A stretch of DNA of 64,000 nt from Acidobacteriota bacterium. Its GTDB lineage: Bacteria; Acidobacteriota; Thermoanaerobaculia; Multivoradales; JAGPDF01. Shown piece by piece: positions 52,625-62,358 of the stretch. The DNA lies in the NCBI GenBank assembly GCA_014584695.1, contig JACTMI010000036.1, positions 159,594-223,593 of the forward strand, in the 5' to 3' direction. Below the pieces are notes generated by a model. It was not told the origin of the DNA. It did no database searches and saw only the letters and a program-made list of their open reading frames with translations. Numbering within the stretch: the stretch's first letter is position 1; each line of letters starts with the position of its first letter. Position numbers and translations under genes: made by a program.

Positions 52625-54298
52625 ATGACCCGGAGAGGAACGACCAACTTGCTCCGCGTCTGCTGGTCGCATCAGGGTCGCAACGAGACCCGCAGCCTGC
52701 TGCACGAAGAGGTGCGCATCGGGCGCGGCAACGAGAACGAGATCGTGCTGCCGGACTTCTCGGTCTCGCGCCGTCACGCCGCGATCCGGCTCGAGCCGGA
52801 GGGCTGGGCGGTCTACGACCTGATGTCCACCAACGGCATCCAGGTGAACCGGGTCTCGGTCCGGCGCGCGCTGCTGCGGCCGGGGGACCGGATCAAGGTC
52901 GGCATCTTCGAGCTCGAGGTCGAGGAGGTCGTCGATCCGGCCGCCCGCGGGCTGTCGATCCCGACCACGGCCGGGCTGCCAGCCGTGCCGATGGGCACCG
53001 CGACGATCGTCCGCTCGCTCGCGGACTTCTCGGCCGAGTACGGCCTCGACGGCAAGCCCCAGGTCGAGCCGACTTCCGACAAGCGGCGGGCCCTCGACCA
53101 GGCGTACACCAGCAAGATCTTCGGCTTCATGACCCGACTGGCCCGCCTGCTGATCCGCTCGGACTCGGTCGACGAGGTGTTGCAGCGGGTGCTCGAGATC
53201 GCCTTCGAGGCACTGCCGGTCGATCGCGGCTTCATCCTTCTGCGGGACGAGAAGAGCGGCACCACCGTGTGCGAGATCGCGAGGGTCAAGGATCGCGTCG
53301 AATTCCGCCCGCAGGGCGAGGTGCCGGTGTCGCGCACCATGGTCGAGCAGGTGATCCGCGAGCGTGTCGCGTTGCTCACCTACGACGCGCTCTCGGATCA
53401 ACGCCTGGCCGGCGGCGAGTCGATCCGCATCCACCAGATCCGCGCCGCCATGTGCGCGCCGCTCTGGTCGGGCGAGCGGATCATCGGCGTGCTGCAGGTC
53501 GACACGCCGTTCCATGCCGGAACCTTCAACGAGCAGGATCTCGACCTGCTGACCGCGCTCGCCAACTACGCCGCGGTGGCGGTGGAACGGCTGCGCAACG
53601 CTCAGATCGCCGAGTTCGAGCGTCAGGTGCGCGGCCGGCTGGAGAGGTATCACTCGCCGGCGGTGATCGAGTCGATCGTCAAGGCCGACCCGGCGGTCGC
53701 CGACGCCACGGTGGGGCGGATGAAGCTGGTCGAGGCCACGGTCCTGTTCGCCGACCTGGCGGGCTTCACCGCGCTCTCGGAGTCACTGCAGCCGGAGGGC
53801 GTCGCCGAGCTCCTCGAAGGGTACTTCACGCATTCCGTCGAGGCGATCTTCGCCGCGGGCGGCACGCTCGACAAGTTCATCGGCGACTGCGTGATGGCTT
53901 TCTTCGGCGCGCCGGTGCCGCAGGTCGACCACGCGCTGCGCGCGGTCCAGGCCGCGATCCGGATCCAGATCGAGCAGGAGATCTGGAACCGCGAGCGGGC
54001 GGCGCGCGGCTTGCCGACGCTCAAGGTTCGCATCGCGATCAACAGCGGGCCGGTGGTGGTCGGAGACGTCGGCTCGCGCAAGCGCGTCGACTACACGGTG
54101 CTCGGCAACACGGTGAACGTCGCGGCGCGGATCGAGGGCTACGTCGCCGAGCCCGGCGACATCGTGATCGGGCCGGAGACGCGCCGCCAGCTGGGCGATG
54201 CGATCCCCACCGAGTCGCTCGGCGAGCGCGAGCTCAAGGGGCTGCAGCGTCGGATCGAAGCCTTCCGGGTGCGGCCCGAAGCGATCCGGCCGGCGTGA
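52625..54298 (+). CDS. FHA-GAF-class III adenylate/guanylate cyclase
   Basis: 557 residues. FHA domain about 10-100 (VRIGRGNENEIVLPDFSVSRRHAAI, STNGIQVN), GAF about 175-325 and cyclase about 350-540. The catalytic metal aspartates lie in LFADLAGFTAL and DKFIGDCVMAFFG. The base-contacting pair appears as Lys (DKFIGD) and Asp (VDYTVLG), which fits ATP, and the transition-state Asn/Arg are in LGNTVNVAARIE. It probably makes cAMP in response to a phosphopeptide (FHA) and a ligand (GAF). No membrane segment. Confidence 0.9.
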   Translation: MTRRGTTNLLRVCWSHQGRNETRSLLHEEVRIGRGNENEIVLPDFSVSRRHAAIRLEPEGWAVYDLMSTNGIQVNRVSVRRALLRPGDRIKVGIFELEVEEVVDPAARGLSIPTTAGLPAVPMGTATIVRSLADFSAEYGLDGKPQVEPTSDKRRALDQAYTSKIFGFMTRLARLLIRSDSVDEVLQRVLEIAFEALPVDRGFILLRDEKSGTTVCEIARVKDRVEFRPQGEVPVSRTMVEQVIRERVALLTYDALSDQRLAGGESIRIHQIRAAMCAPLWSGERIIGVLQVDTPFHAGTFNEQDLDLLTALANYAAVAVERLRNAQIAEFERQVRGRLERYHSPAVIESIVKADPAVADATVGRMKLVEATVLFADLAGFTALSESLQPEGVAELLEGYFTHSVEAIFAAGGTLDKFIGDCVMAFFGAPVPQVDHALRAVQAAIRIQIEQEIWNRERAARGLPTLKVRIAINSGPVVVGDVGSRKRVDYTVLGNTVNVAARIEGYVAEPGDIVIGPETRRQLGDAIPTESLGERELKGLQRRIEAFRVRPEAIRPA

Positions 54299-54855
54299 TC
54301 CCGAGATTCCCCTACCGCCTGGTGACGGGTAGCCCGGGCAAGCTCGCCGAGGCCCGGCGGATCGTCGGCCCGACGCTGGAGGCGGTCGATCTCGACCTGC
54401 CCGAGGTCCAGTCGCTCGACCTGCTCGAAGTGCTGCGCGCCAAGGCGGCGGCGGCTCACGCCGCCGTGGGCGGGCCGATCGTGGTCGAGGAGACCGGTTT
54501 GGAGCTGGCGGCGCTCGGCGGCTTTCCCGGCCCGCTCGTCAAGTGGATGCTCGCCGCTGTCGGTCCGGAGGGCGTGGCCCGGACCGCGCTGGCGCTCGGC
54601 GATCCGCGCGCCACCGCGCGTTGCGCGCTGCTCGCGACCGACGGCGGGACCGAGTATCTCGGGCGTGGCGAGGCCCCAGGGGTCCTGGTGCTCCCGGCGC
54701 GCGGCGGCGGCGGCTTCGGTTGGGATCCGGTCTTCGTTCCCGCAGGCGAAACCCGGACCTACGCCGAGCTGGCAGCCGCGGAGAAGGACGATCTCGGCCA
54801 TCGGGGACGGGCGTGGCGCTCACTTCTCGCAGCGCTCGCGACGGCGGCGCGCTGA
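54295..54855 (+). CDS. Non-canonical purine NTP pyrophosphatase (RdgB/HAM1 family)
   Basis: 186 residues. Opening VTGSPGKLAEARRI, active-site VVEETGLELAALGGFPGPLVKW, GGGGFGWDPVFVP and the late Lys/His in AEKDDLGHRGRAW. The PGPLVKWML variant resembles archaeal and eukaryotic HAM1 rather than E. coli RdgB (SARYSG). Hydrolyses ITP/XTP. The GTG at 54295 overlaps the cyclase stop as GTGA. Confidence 0.88.
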   Translation: MIPRFPYRLVTGSPGKLAEARRIVGPTLEAVDLDLPEVQSLDLLEVLRAKAAAAHAAVGGPIVVEETGLELAALGGFPGPLVKWMLAAVGPEGVARTALALGDPRATARCALLATDGGTEYLGRGEAPGVLVLPARGGGGFGWDPVFVPAGETRTYAELAAAEKDDLGHRGRAWRSLLAALATAAR

Positions 54856-54913
54856 ACGGCCTCTCGAAAGGCGTCGAGGCCGCGTGGCGAGGCCGAACCG
54901 ACCCGCTCCAGGG

Positions 54914-55516
54914 TCAGGCCTGCCGGACCATCAGGGCCCGAATGCGCTCGACCAGGCGGTGCGTGCTGCGCTCGAGGCCGGCCAAGTCGCCGCTGTTCTC
55001 GATCACCTCGTGAGACGCGCCGCGACGCCGCGCTCCATCCCCTTGCGCGGCCAGCCGCGCGGCGGCATCGTCGGCCGCCATGCCACGGTCGACGGCGCGC
55101 GCCAGCCGCGCGGCCGCGTCGGCCTCGACCGTCACCACCAGGTCGAAGTCCGCCGCGTAACCGGCCTCGACCAGCCGGGTCGCTTCCAGCACGATGACGC
55201 CGCGGGCCTGAGCGGCCAAGTCGGCGAACCGCGCGCGGACCAGCGGATGGATGACCTGCTCGAGGCGGGCGCGGGCCTCGCCGTCGCTGAAAACGCGCCC
55301 GGCCAACCGCTCCTTGTCGACCCCGCCGGCAGAGTCGAGATAGCCGCTGCCGAACAGCGCCTCGACCGCCCGCGCACCGGGCTCGCCGGGTCGATAGAGC
55401 TGCTCGACCAGGCGGTCGGCGTCGACGACCACGAAGCCCGCCGCCTCGAGGTGCCGAGCGACGGTCGACTTGCCGCTCGCCAGGCCGCCGGTCAAGCCGA
55501 TCCGTAGCGCCGGCAT
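54914..55516 (-). CDS. coaE: Dephospho-CoA kinase
   Basis: 200 residues. P-loop GLTGGLASGKSTVA, DADRLVEQLYRPGEPG, and HPLVRARF lid region. Final step of CoA synthesis. Third gene of a ubiE-folD-coaE minus-strand run, 19 bases after folD. Confidence 0.93.
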   Translation of the reverse strand: MPALRIGLTGGLASGKSTVARHLEAAGFVVVDADRLVEQLYRPGEPGARAVEALFGSGYLDSAGGVDKERLAGRVFSDGEARARLEQVIHPLVRARFADLAAQARGVIVLEATRLVEAGYAADFDLVVTVEADAAARLARAVDRGMAADDAAARLAAQGDGARRRGASHEVIENSGDLAGLERSTHRLVERIRALMVRQA

Positions 55517-55535
55517 GCGCGCGTCCGAGATCGCG

Positions 55536-56462
55536 TCAGACGCCCGACGCGAGTCGCCGCCGCGCCGCTTCGACCGTATTGGTGAGCAGCATGGCGACGG
55601 TCAATGGGCCCACGCCGCCGGGCACGGGCGTGATCGCGCCGGCTCGCGGAGCGACTGCCGGGTAGTCGACGTCGCCGACCAGGACCGAGCCGCGTTGGTC
55701 GAAACCGGCCATCCGCTGGGCATCCCCGCCGACCAGCCGCTCGGCGAGCGCTCGGTCGGCCACCCGGTTCATGCCGACGTCGACCACGACGGCTCCGGGG
55801 GTGACGTGGTCCGCGCTGACCAGGCCGGCGCGCCCGACGGCGGCGATCAGCAGGTCGGCCTCCCGGCAGACCGCGGCGAGGTCGCGCGTGCGTGAGTGCG
55901 CGAAGGTGACCGTGCAGTGCTCGCGCAGTAGCAGCGCCGCCATCGGCTTGCCGACGATCGTGCTGCGGCCGACGACGACCGCCCGCCGGCCGGAGAGCGG
56001 GATCTCGTAGCGACGCAGCATCTCGACGATGCCTGCCGGCGTGCAGGGGACGAAGCCGGGCTCGTCGATCCAGAGGCGGCCGACGTTGACCGGGTGGAAG
56101 CCGTCGACGTCCTTGGCGGGATCGATCCGCTCGAGTAGCCGGCGGGTCGGCAGATGGGCCGGCAGTGGCAGCTGCACCAGGATGCCGTCAACGGCCGAAT
56201 CCTCGTTCAGCCGGTCGATCAGAGCGAAGAGCTCCGCTTCACCGGTCTCGGCGGGCAGCAGATGGCTGAAGCTCTCGATCCCGGCTTCGTTGCAGGCCCG
56301 GGTCTTGGATCCGACGTAGACGCGGGAGGCCGGATCGTCGCCCACCAGCACCACGGCCAGGCCGGGACCGCGTCCGTACCGCGAGCGCAGGTCGGCGGCG
56401 GCCGCCGCCGCCTCGGCGCGAATCGAGTCGGCCGTCGCGCGGCCGTCCAGCAGGGTCGTCAT
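55536..56462 (-). CDS. folD: Bifunctional methylenetetrahydrofolate dehydrogenase/cyclohydrolase
   Basis: 308 residues. Substrate site [16 protein letters not shown] with the catalytic Lys, [27 protein letters not shown] site [17 protein letters not shown], and [14 protein letters not shown]. One-carbon folate metabolism. Starts at ATG 56462 overlapping the ubiE stop as ATGA. Confidence 0.95.
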   Translation of the reverse strand: MTTLLDGRATADSIRAEAAAAAADLRSRYGRGPGLAVVLVGDDPASRVYVGSKTRACNEAGIESFSHLLPAETGEAELFALIDRLNEDSAVDGILVQLPLPAHLPTRRLLERIDPAKDVDGFHPVNVGRLWIDEPGFVPCTPAGIVEMLRRYEIPLSGRRAVVVGRSTIVGKPMAALLLREHCTVTFAHSRTRDLAAVCREADLLIAAVGRAGLVSADHVTPGAVVVDVGMNRVADRALAERLVGGDAQRMAGFDQRGSVLVGDVDYPAVAPRAGAITPVPGGVGPLTVAMLLTNTVEAARRRLASGV

Positions 56463-57181
56463 CGGACTCTCCTTGCGCGGTAGAGGCAGAGAATCCCCCC
56501 GGAGAGGCTCTCGAACCGCCCGGACTCGAAGCCTGCGTCCGCCATGCGGCGGATGAAGCCTGCGCGCTGGGGGAACTCGAGCACGGACTCCGGTAGGTAG
56601 GCGTAGGCCGACCGGTCACCCGAGATCCAAGCCCCGACTCGCGGGAGAAGTCTCTTGAAGTAAAAGAGATAGAGGCCCCGTAGCGGTTGGCGAAGGGGGA
56701 CGGTGAACTCCAGGACGCCCAGCTCCCCCCCCGGCCGGAGGACGCGGGCCAGCTCACCGAGCGCACGGTCGAGGTCGGCCACGTTGCGCAGCCCGAAGGA
56801 GACGGTGGCGCCGTCGAACTCGCGAGCGCCGAAGGGCAGCGCCAGGGCGTCGGCGTTGAGCGGCTGTGGCTGGGGCCCGCCCGGGCGCGCGAATTTGGCC
56901 CGGGCGAGGCCGACCATGGGCAGGCAGAAATCCGCGGCCACCACGCGCAGGCCCCGCGCTCGCAGCGATTCCGCCTGGTCCCCGGTGCCGCAGCAGAGGT
57001 CCAGGACGCGCGCGCCGCCAGGGAGCTGGGTGGCCAGGGAGCGCGCCAGCCGGCGTCGCCAAGCGCGGTCGAGGGAGCCCGAGAGCAGGTGATTCAGCAG
57101 ATCGTACCGGGGCGCGACCCGGGCAAACATCGCCCGAATCCTCGCGCCCTCCCGGTCGAGCGGCAGCGCCGGCGTCGCCAT
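56459..57181 (-). CDS. UbiE/MenG-type quinone methyltransferase
   Basis: 240 residues. [23 protein letters not shown] opening, SAM site [33 protein letters not shown] and [13 protein letters not shown], closing on [10 protein letters not shown]. Methylates a menaquinone or ubiquinone precursor; which one cannot be decided here. First gene of the minus-strand run, divergent from rplM. Confidence 0.92.
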   Translation of the reverse strand: MATPALPLDREGARIRAMFARVAPRYDLLNHLLSGSLDRAWRRRLARSLATQLPGGARVLDLCCGTGDQAESLRARGLRVVAADFCLPMVGLARAKFARPGGPQPQPLNADALALPFGAREFDGATVSFGLRNVADLDRALGELARVLRPGGELGVLEFTVPLRQPLRGLYLFYFKRLLPRVGAWISGDRSAYAYLPESVLEFPQRAGFIRRMADAGFESGRFESLSGGILCLYRARRVR

Positions 57182-57236
57182 GGCGCGGGCAGTGTATCGT
57201 GGGGCTATCCGGCGGTGGCGCTGTCACTTCGGGGGG

Positions 57237-57265
57237 TTGACACCCGGGTATCCGCCGCCTAAGAT
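57237..57265 (+). promoter_or_regulatory. Sigma-70 promoter of the rplM-rpsI operon
   Basis: TTGACA (57237-57242), 17-base spacer, TAAGAT (57260-57265), about 73 bases before the rplM ATG. It has the same full -35 as the HU promoter. Confidence 0.8.
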
Positions 57266-57338
57266 TCAAGGCTCTCTGCGCTGCAGTGCGGGGTCCTCCT
57301 TCGCCCAGCCCAGCTGTACCAAACGTCCGGAGTCGAGA

Positions 57339-57788
57339 ATGAAGAGCACCGTGAGCCCCAATCCGGCGGAGATCGACCGCCACTGGTACGTAGTGGACGC
57401 GGCCGGCGTGCCGGTGGGCCGGTTGTCCACGACGGTGGCGAAGTTGATCCTCGGCAAGGGTAAGCCGATCTGGGCGCCCCACGTCGATTGCGGGGACTTC
57501 GTGATCGTCGTCAACGCCGAGCAGGCCGTGCTGACCGGCGGCAAGGAGCGCGGCAAGATCTACTACCGGCACACCACCCAGAAGCCGGGCTCGCTCAAGT
57601 CGCCGGCGGCGTTCGAGGTCCGCGAAAAGCACCCGACGAGGCTGGTCGAGAGCGCGGTCTACGGCATGCTGCCGAAGACCAAGCTCGGCCGCAAGCTGCG
57701 CAAGAAGCTCAAGGTCTACGTCGGTGCCGCACACCCCCATCAAGCCCAGAAGCCGACCGTGCTCGATCTCGCCACGGTTCAGAAGTGA
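57339..57788 (+). CDS. rplM: 50S ribosomal protein L13
   Basis: 149 residues. [61 protein letters not shown] and [13 protein letters not shown] are standard L13 landmarks. The start is ATG at 57339. It is followed after 20 bases by rpsI, the usual L13-S9 pair. Confidence 0.97.
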   Translation: MKSTVSPNPAEIDRHWYVVDAAGVPVGRLSTTVAKLILGKGKPIWAPHVDCGDFVIVVNAEQAVLTGGKERGKIYYRHTTQKPGSLKSPAAFEVREKHPTRLVESAVYGMLPKTKLGRKLRKKLKVYVGAAHPHQAQKPTVLDLATVQK

Positions 57789-57808
57789 CGCTGCAGAGGA
57801 GACCCGAG

Positions 57809-58204
57809 TTGAGCGACGTTACCCACTACTACGGCACCGGTCGACGCAAGACCGCGACCGCGCGAGTCTTCCTCCGTCCGGGCAGCGGCGCGATGGTCAT
57901 CAACGGCCGCGAGTTCGAGAACTTCTTTCCCAACGACGTGCTGCGCATGGTCGTGCGGCAGCCGCTGGTGCTCACCGAGACCGGTGAGCGCTTCGACATT
58001 TCGGCGAGCGTCGAGGGTGGTGGCCACGCCGGGCAGGCGGGTGCGATCCGCCACGGCATCAGCCGCGCCCTGCTCGAGTTCGACGGTGCCTTGCGCGACC
58101 GCCTCAAGGCCGCCGGGTTCCTGACCCGGGACCCGCGCAAGAAGGAACGCAAGAAGTACGGCCGCGCGGGCGCCCGCAAGCGGTTCCAGTTCAGCAAGCG
58201 CTAA
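57809..58204 (+). CDS. rpsI: 30S ribosomal protein S9
   Basis: 131 residues. [19 protein letters not shown] opening, [19 protein letters not shown], and the conserved C-terminal [17 protein letters not shown]. It starts at TTG 57809, with GAGGAGA upstream; no better start exists in frame. Confidence 0.97.
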   Translation: MSDVTHYYGTGRRKTATARVFLRPGSGAMVINGREFENFFPNDVLRMVVRQPLVLTETGERFDISASVEGGGHAGQAGAIRHGISRALLEFDGALRDRLKAAGFLTRDPRKKERKKYGRAGARKRFQFSKR

Positions 58205-58215
58205 GGAGAGGTTTC

Positions 58216-58992
58216 GTGGTCGATATCACCATGCAGGAGCTGCTCGAAGCGGGAGTCCACTTCGGGCATCAGACGCGGCGCTGGAATCCGAAGATGAAGC
58301 CTTACATCTTCGGCAAGCGCAACGGAATCTACATCGTCGACCTCTCCAAGACGCTCAAGATGTTCCGCGAGGCCGCCGAGTTCGTCGAGCAGCTCGCGCG
58401 CGAGGGCCGGCGCCTGATGTTCGTCGGCACCAAGCGCCAGGCGCAGGAAGCGGTGGCCGAGGAGGCTCGCCGCTGCGGCCAGTACTGGGTCTCCCACCGC
58501 TGGCTGGGCGGCTCGCTGACCAACTTCGTGACCATCCGGCAGTCGGTCGAGCGCTGGCTGGACATCGAAGCGCGGCTGGCCGAGGAGAACAGCGTCCACA
58601 CCAAGAAGGAGCGCCTGCGCCTCGATCGCGAGCGCGAGCGTATGAGCCGCAACCTCGGCGGCGTGCGAGACCTCGAGGCGCTGCCCGACGCGATCTTCGT
58701 GGTCGATCCCAAGAAGGAGTCGATCGCGGTCGCGGAGGCCAACAAGCTCGGCATTCCGGTGATCGCGATCGTCGATACCAACTGCGATCCGGAGCTGATC
58801 GACTACGTGATTCCCGGCAACGACGACGCCATCCGCGCCATCAGGCTCTTCACGTCGAAGATCGCGGACGCGTACTTGGCGGGCACGCAGCAGTTGCACC
58901 AGGAGCTGATGGTGGAATCGAAGGACGCGGCGCCGGTGGCCCAGAGCGTCGCGGAGCCGAGCGGCTCGGAGGCCGCGCCGCCCTCCGCCTGA
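58216..58992 (+). CDS. rpsB: 30S ribosomal protein S2
   Basis: 258 residues. [53 protein letters not shown] and [14 protein letters not shown] are all S2 signatures. Start GTG at 58216, 11 bases after rpsI with AAGGAGAGG between. The acidic, Ala/Ser/Pro-rich tail is dispensable-looking. Confidence 0.97.
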   Translation: MVDITMQELLEAGVHFGHQTRRWNPKMKPYIFGKRNGIYIVDLSKTLKMFREAAEFVEQLAREGRRLMFVGTKRQAQEAVAEEARRCGQYWVSHRWLGGSLTNFVTIRQSVERWLDIEARLAEENSVHTKKERLRLDRERERMSRNLGGVRDLEALPDAIFVVDPKKESIAVAEANKLGIPVIAIVDTNCDPELIDYVIPGNDDAIRAIRLFTSKIADAYLAGTQQLHQELMVESKDAAPVAQSVAEPSGSEAAPPSA

Positions 58993-59042
58993 ACCCGAAA
59001 CGCCGCCGCCGTGGCAGGGACGCCGGGGTTCAGCGTCCGAGC

Positions 59043-59084
59043 AAGGGTCAGCCGATCGAGTTTCCGGGTCGCTGACCCTTTCGT
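59043..59084 (+). terminator. Hairpin between rpsB and tsf (partial terminator/attenuator)
   Basis: AAGGGTCAGC (59043-59052) and GCTGACCCTT (59071-59080) form a perfect 10-bp stem with an 18-base loop, followed by TCGTG. The short T tail suggests partial termination, adjusting S2 to EF-Ts output. Confidence 0.6.
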
Positions 59085-59118
59085 GTGCCGGGCGGAACGA
59101 ACGAGATAGGAATCGAAC

Positions 59119-59769
59119 ATGCAGATCACCGCACAGATGGTCAAGGAGCTTCGGGAGCGTACCGGGGCCGGGATGATGGACTGCAAGGCCGCTCTGACCG
59201 AAACCAACGGAGACATGGAGGCCGCGGTCGACACCTTGCGCAAGAAGGGCTTGGCCGCCGCCGCCAAGCGCGCGGGTCGCGTGGCCGCCGACGGCGTCGT
59301 CTCCTCCTACATCCACGCCGGCGGCAAGATCGGCGTCCTGGTGGAAGTCAACTGCGAGACCGATTTCGTGGCGCGCACGGAGGCCTTCCAGGACCTCGTC
59401 AAGGACATCGCGATGCACATCGCGGCCGCCGATCCGCGCTTCGTCCGGCGCGAAGAGGTGACCGCCGACGTGCTGGAGCGGGAGCGCGCGATCTACAGCG
59501 AGCAGGCGGCGGCCTCGGGCAAGCCGGCGAACGTGGTGGCGAAGATCGTCGAAGGCAAGATCGACAAGTTCTTCGGTGAGGCCTGCCTGCTGGAGCAGCC
59601 ATTCGTCAAGAATCCGGACCAGACGGTGGGCCAGATGGTGACCGACGCGGTGGCGAAGATCGGCGAGAACATTCAGGTGCGGAGGTTCGCGCGCTTCAAG
59701 CTGGGCGAGGGGATCGACAAGAAGGAGGCCGATTTCGCCGCCGAGGTGGCAGCGGTGGTCAAGGGCTGA
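59119..59769 (+). CDS. tsf: Translation elongation factor Ts
   Basis: 216 residues, the shorter EF-Ts form as in Thermus-like lineages. [19 protein letters not shown] and [19 protein letters not shown] (UBA-like), then [19 protein letters not shown]. The dimerisation coil region is reduced. Nucleotide exchange factor for EF-Tu, whose gene begins at the right edge of the window. Confidence 0.97.
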   Translation: MQITAQMVKELRERTGAGMMDCKAALTETNGDMEAAVDTLRKKGLAAAAKRAGRVAADGVVSSYIHAGGKIGVLVEVNCETDFVARTEAFQDLVKDIAMHIAAADPRFVRREEVTADVLERERAIYSEQAAASGKPANVVAKIVEGKIDKFFGEACLLEQPFVKNPDQTVGQMVTDAVAKIGENIQVRRFARFKLGEGIDKKEADFAAEVAAVVKG

Positions 59770-59780
59770 GGCCGGCCCCG

Positions 59781-60512
59781 ATGGAAGCCCACCCGGCCTA
59801 CCGCCGCATCCTGCTCAAGCTGTCGGGCGAGGCCCTGATGGGAGAGCAGAGCTTCGGCATCGACGAACGGGTGGTGGCGCAGATCGCCTCGGAGATCGTG
59901 GAGGTCCATCGAATGGGCGTCCAGACGGCGATCGTCATCGGCGGCGGCAACATCATCCGTGGCCTGGCTGCCAGCCACCGCGGCATCGACCGGGTCACCG
60001 GCGACCACATGGGCATGCTGGCGACGGTGATCAACGCGCTGGCGCTGCAGGACGCGCTCGAGAAGAAGGGCGCGCCGACGCGGGTTCAGACCGCGATCGA
60101 GATCCGGGCGGTCGCCGAGCCGCTGATTCGTCGCCGCGCGCTGCGTCACCTGGACAAGGGCCGGATCGTCATCTTCGCGGCCGGCACCGGCAATCCGTAC
60201 TTCACCACCGATTCGGCCGCGGCGCTGCGCGCCGCGGAGATCAACGCCGAGCTGCTGCTCAAGGCGACGCGGGTGGACGGCGTCTACACCGCCGATCCGC
60301 GCCGGGACCCGCGAGCGGTGCTGCTCGCAGACGTCTCGTACCAACAGGTCCTGGAGCGCGACCTGCGGATCATGGACGCCGCGGCGATCAGCCTCTGCCG
60401 CGACAACGCTCTGCCGATCGCGATCTTCAATCTCGGCGTCGCCGGCAACATTCGCCGCGTGGTGTGCGGCGAGCGGGTCGGCTCCGTCGTGAGCTCCACG
60501 GCCGCGCCTTGA
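59781..60512 (+). CDS. pyrH: UMP kinase
   Basis: 243 residues. [69 protein letters not shown] and [18 protein letters not shown] are PyrH hallmarks. Follows tsf by 11 bases in the conserved rpsB-tsf-pyrH-frr order. Confidence 0.97.
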   Translation: MEAHPAYRRILLKLSGEALMGEQSFGIDERVVAQIASEIVEVHRMGVQTAIVIGGGNIIRGLAASHRGIDRVTGDHMGMLATVINALALQDALEKKGAPTRVQTAIEIRAVAEPLIRRRALRHLDKGRIVIFAAGTGNPYFTTDSAAALRAAEINAELLLKATRVDGVYTADPRRDPRAVLLADVSYQQVLERDLRIMDAAAISLCRDNALPIAIFNLGVAGNIRRVVCGERVGSVVSSTAAP

Positions 60513-60556
60513 CAGCGGCGGGCCTGGCGCCCAAGATCGCCGCGAGGGAGGGGGAG

Positions 60557-61111
60557 ATGAAGCGAGTCTTCGCCGATGCCGAAAGCAAGATGCAGCAGGC
60601 CGTGGAGCACTTCCACGGCGAGCTCAAGCGGCTGCGAACGGGCCGCGCTTCGACGACGATGCTGGACCACGTCCTGGTGGACTACTACGGCAACCCGACG
60701 CCGCTCAAGAACGTCGCCACGGTGACCGTGGTCGATGCGTCCATGCTGATGGCGCAGCCATGGGACGCCGGGCAGCTAGCGGCCATCGAGCGGGCGATCA
60801 TGAAGTCGGACCTGGGGATCAACCCGCAGAGCGACGGCAAGGTGATCCGACTGCCGGTACCCCAGCTGACCGAGGAGCGGCGCAAGGAGCTCGTGCGCAA
60901 GGCCCACGACCTCGCGGAGCAGGCGCGGACCGCGATCCGCCTGGCCCGCCGAGAGGCCAACGAGGCGTTCAAAAAGCTCGGCAAGGACGGGGAGATCGGC
61001 GCCGACGACGAGCATCGCGGGCTCGACGAGGTCCAGAAGCTTCACGACCGCTTCATCGACGAGGTCGCCACGACACTCGAGCACAAGGAGAAGGACATCC
61101 TCACCGTCTGA
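60557..61111 (+). CDS. frr: Ribosome recycling factor
   Basis: 184 residues, family length. FHGELKRLRTGRAS, YYGNPTPLKNVATV, GINPQSDGKVIRLPVPQLTEERRKEL and the C-terminal helix end KEKDILTV. ATG at 60557 preceded by GGGAGGGGGAG. Confidence 0.97.
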   Translation: MKRVFADAESKMQQAVEHFHGELKRLRTGRASTTMLDHVLVDYYGNPTPLKNVATVTVVDASMLMAQPWDAGQLAAIERAIMKSDLGINPQSDGKVIRLPVPQLTEERRKELVRKAHDLAEQARTAIRLARREANEAFKKLGKDGEIGADDEHRGLDEVQKLHDRFIDEVATTLEHKEKDILTV

Positions 61112-61135
61112 GCCTTGGGTCGCTGGGGGGGGCGG

Positions 61136-61876
61136 ATGAGCGAGAGCCGGCGCGGAAGCGCGGAGGCAGTCCTGGCCGGCTTCGGCGTCCACGCCTTGGT
61201 GCCGGCGGCGGGTCGGGGCGAGCGGTTCGGAGCCGCGCGGCCGAAGCAGTTCCTGGTCGTACATGGGCGCCCCTTGCTCGATTGGACGGTCGGACGGCTG
61301 CTCGCCGCGGGATTGGCCAGCGTGACGGTGGCGTTGCCCGGGGAGTGGATCCCGGAGGTGGGCGAGCCGTCGGGAGATCCGCGGGTGGTGCGCGTTCTCG
61401 GCGGTGCGACGCGGCAGGCGTCGGTCGCCGCGGCGCTCCAGGCCTCGCCGGCTGGACCGGGGGACCTGGTTGCGGTGCACGACGGCGCGCGGCCGGCCAC
61501 CTCGCTGCGGGACCTGGTGGCCGTGGTCGAAGCGGCCGTTCAGTCGGGGGGTGCGGTCCTGGGCCGGGCGATCGCGGACACGGTCAAGCGAATCGATGAG
61601 CTACGGGTGGTGGAGACGGTCGACCGGCGGCGGCTGTTTCGCGCCGAGACGCCACAGGTGTTCCGGCGTTCGACCCTCGAGCGCGCGCTGGCGCTGGCGC
61701 GCGCCGATCGTTTCGTCGGCACCGACGAATCCTCGCTGGTCGAGAGGCTGGGCGAGGTCGAGATCCGCGCGGTCGCGGCAGCCGACCCGAACCCGAAGGT
61801 CACCGTACCGGCCGATCTGCCGCTGGTCGAGTGGCTGTTGTCGACCGCGCTGACGGAGAACCGGAGGGAGCCGTGA
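61136..61876 (+). CDS. ispD: 2-C-methyl-D-erythritol 4-phosphate cytidylyltransferase
   Basis: 246 residues. ALVPAAGRGERFGAARPKQF (CTP site), VRVLGGATRQASVAAAL, VHDGARP, and TPQVFRRSTLERAL. Third step of the MEP isoprenoid pathway. The stop overlaps ispF as GTGA, the common ispDF pair. Confidence 0.95.
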   Translation: MSESRRGSAEAVLAGFGVHALVPAAGRGERFGAARPKQFLVVHGRPLLDWTVGRLLAAGLASVTVALPGEWIPEVGEPSGDPRVVRVLGGATRQASVAAALQASPAGPGDLVAVHDGARPATSLRDLVAVVEAAVQSGGAVLGRAIADTVKRIDELRVVETVDRRRLFRAETPQVFRRSTLERALALARADRFVGTDESSLVERLGEVEIRAVAAADPNPKVTVPADLPLVEWLLSTALTENRREP

Positions 61877-62358
61877 GCTACCGGATCGGGCAAGGTTACG
61901 ACGTCCACCGCTTGGTGCCCGGCCGGCCGCTGGTCCTGGGTGGCGAGACGATACCTTTCGAGCTGGGCCTCGAGGGGCACAGCGACGCCGATGTCCTGCT
62001 GCACGCGCTCGGCGACGCCCTGCTCGGAGCGGCCGGCCTCGGTGACCTGGGTGCGCACTTCCCTCCTTCCGAGGAGCGCTGGCGAGGAGCGAGCAGCGTC
62101 AAGCTGCTCGAGATTCTTCATCAGCGGGTCCGGGCGGCCGGCTTCCGGGTGGTCAACGCCGATCTGACGCTGCTCGCGGAGGCACCCAGGCTCGCGCCCT
62201 ACCGGGACGCGATCCGCGCTCGGATCGCGCGAGTCCTGGCGGTCGACGTCGCCGCGGTCGGGCTCAAGGCGACCACCCACGAGGGGCTCGGCGCCGTGGG
62301 GCGCGGCGAGGGGATGGCGGCCCTCGCCGTGGTGCTGCTCGAAGGCGACGGCCCTTGA
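61873..62358 (+). CDS. ispF: 2-C-methyl-D-erythritol 2,4-cyclodiphosphate synthase
   Basis: 161 residues. Zinc and substrate motifs GYDVHRLVPGRPLVLGG, GHSDADVLLHALGDALLGA and DLGAHFPPSE, with the late KATTHEGLGAVGRGEG. Start GTG at 61873 with GGAGGGAG upstream. Confidence 0.96.
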   Translation: MSYRIGQGYDVHRLVPGRPLVLGGETIPFELGLEGHSDADVLLHALGDALLGAAGLGDLGAHFPPSEERWRGASSVKLLEILHQRVRAAGFRVVNADLTLLAEAPRLAPYRDAIRARIARVLAVDVAAVGLKATTHEGLGAVGRGEGMAALAVVLLEGDGP

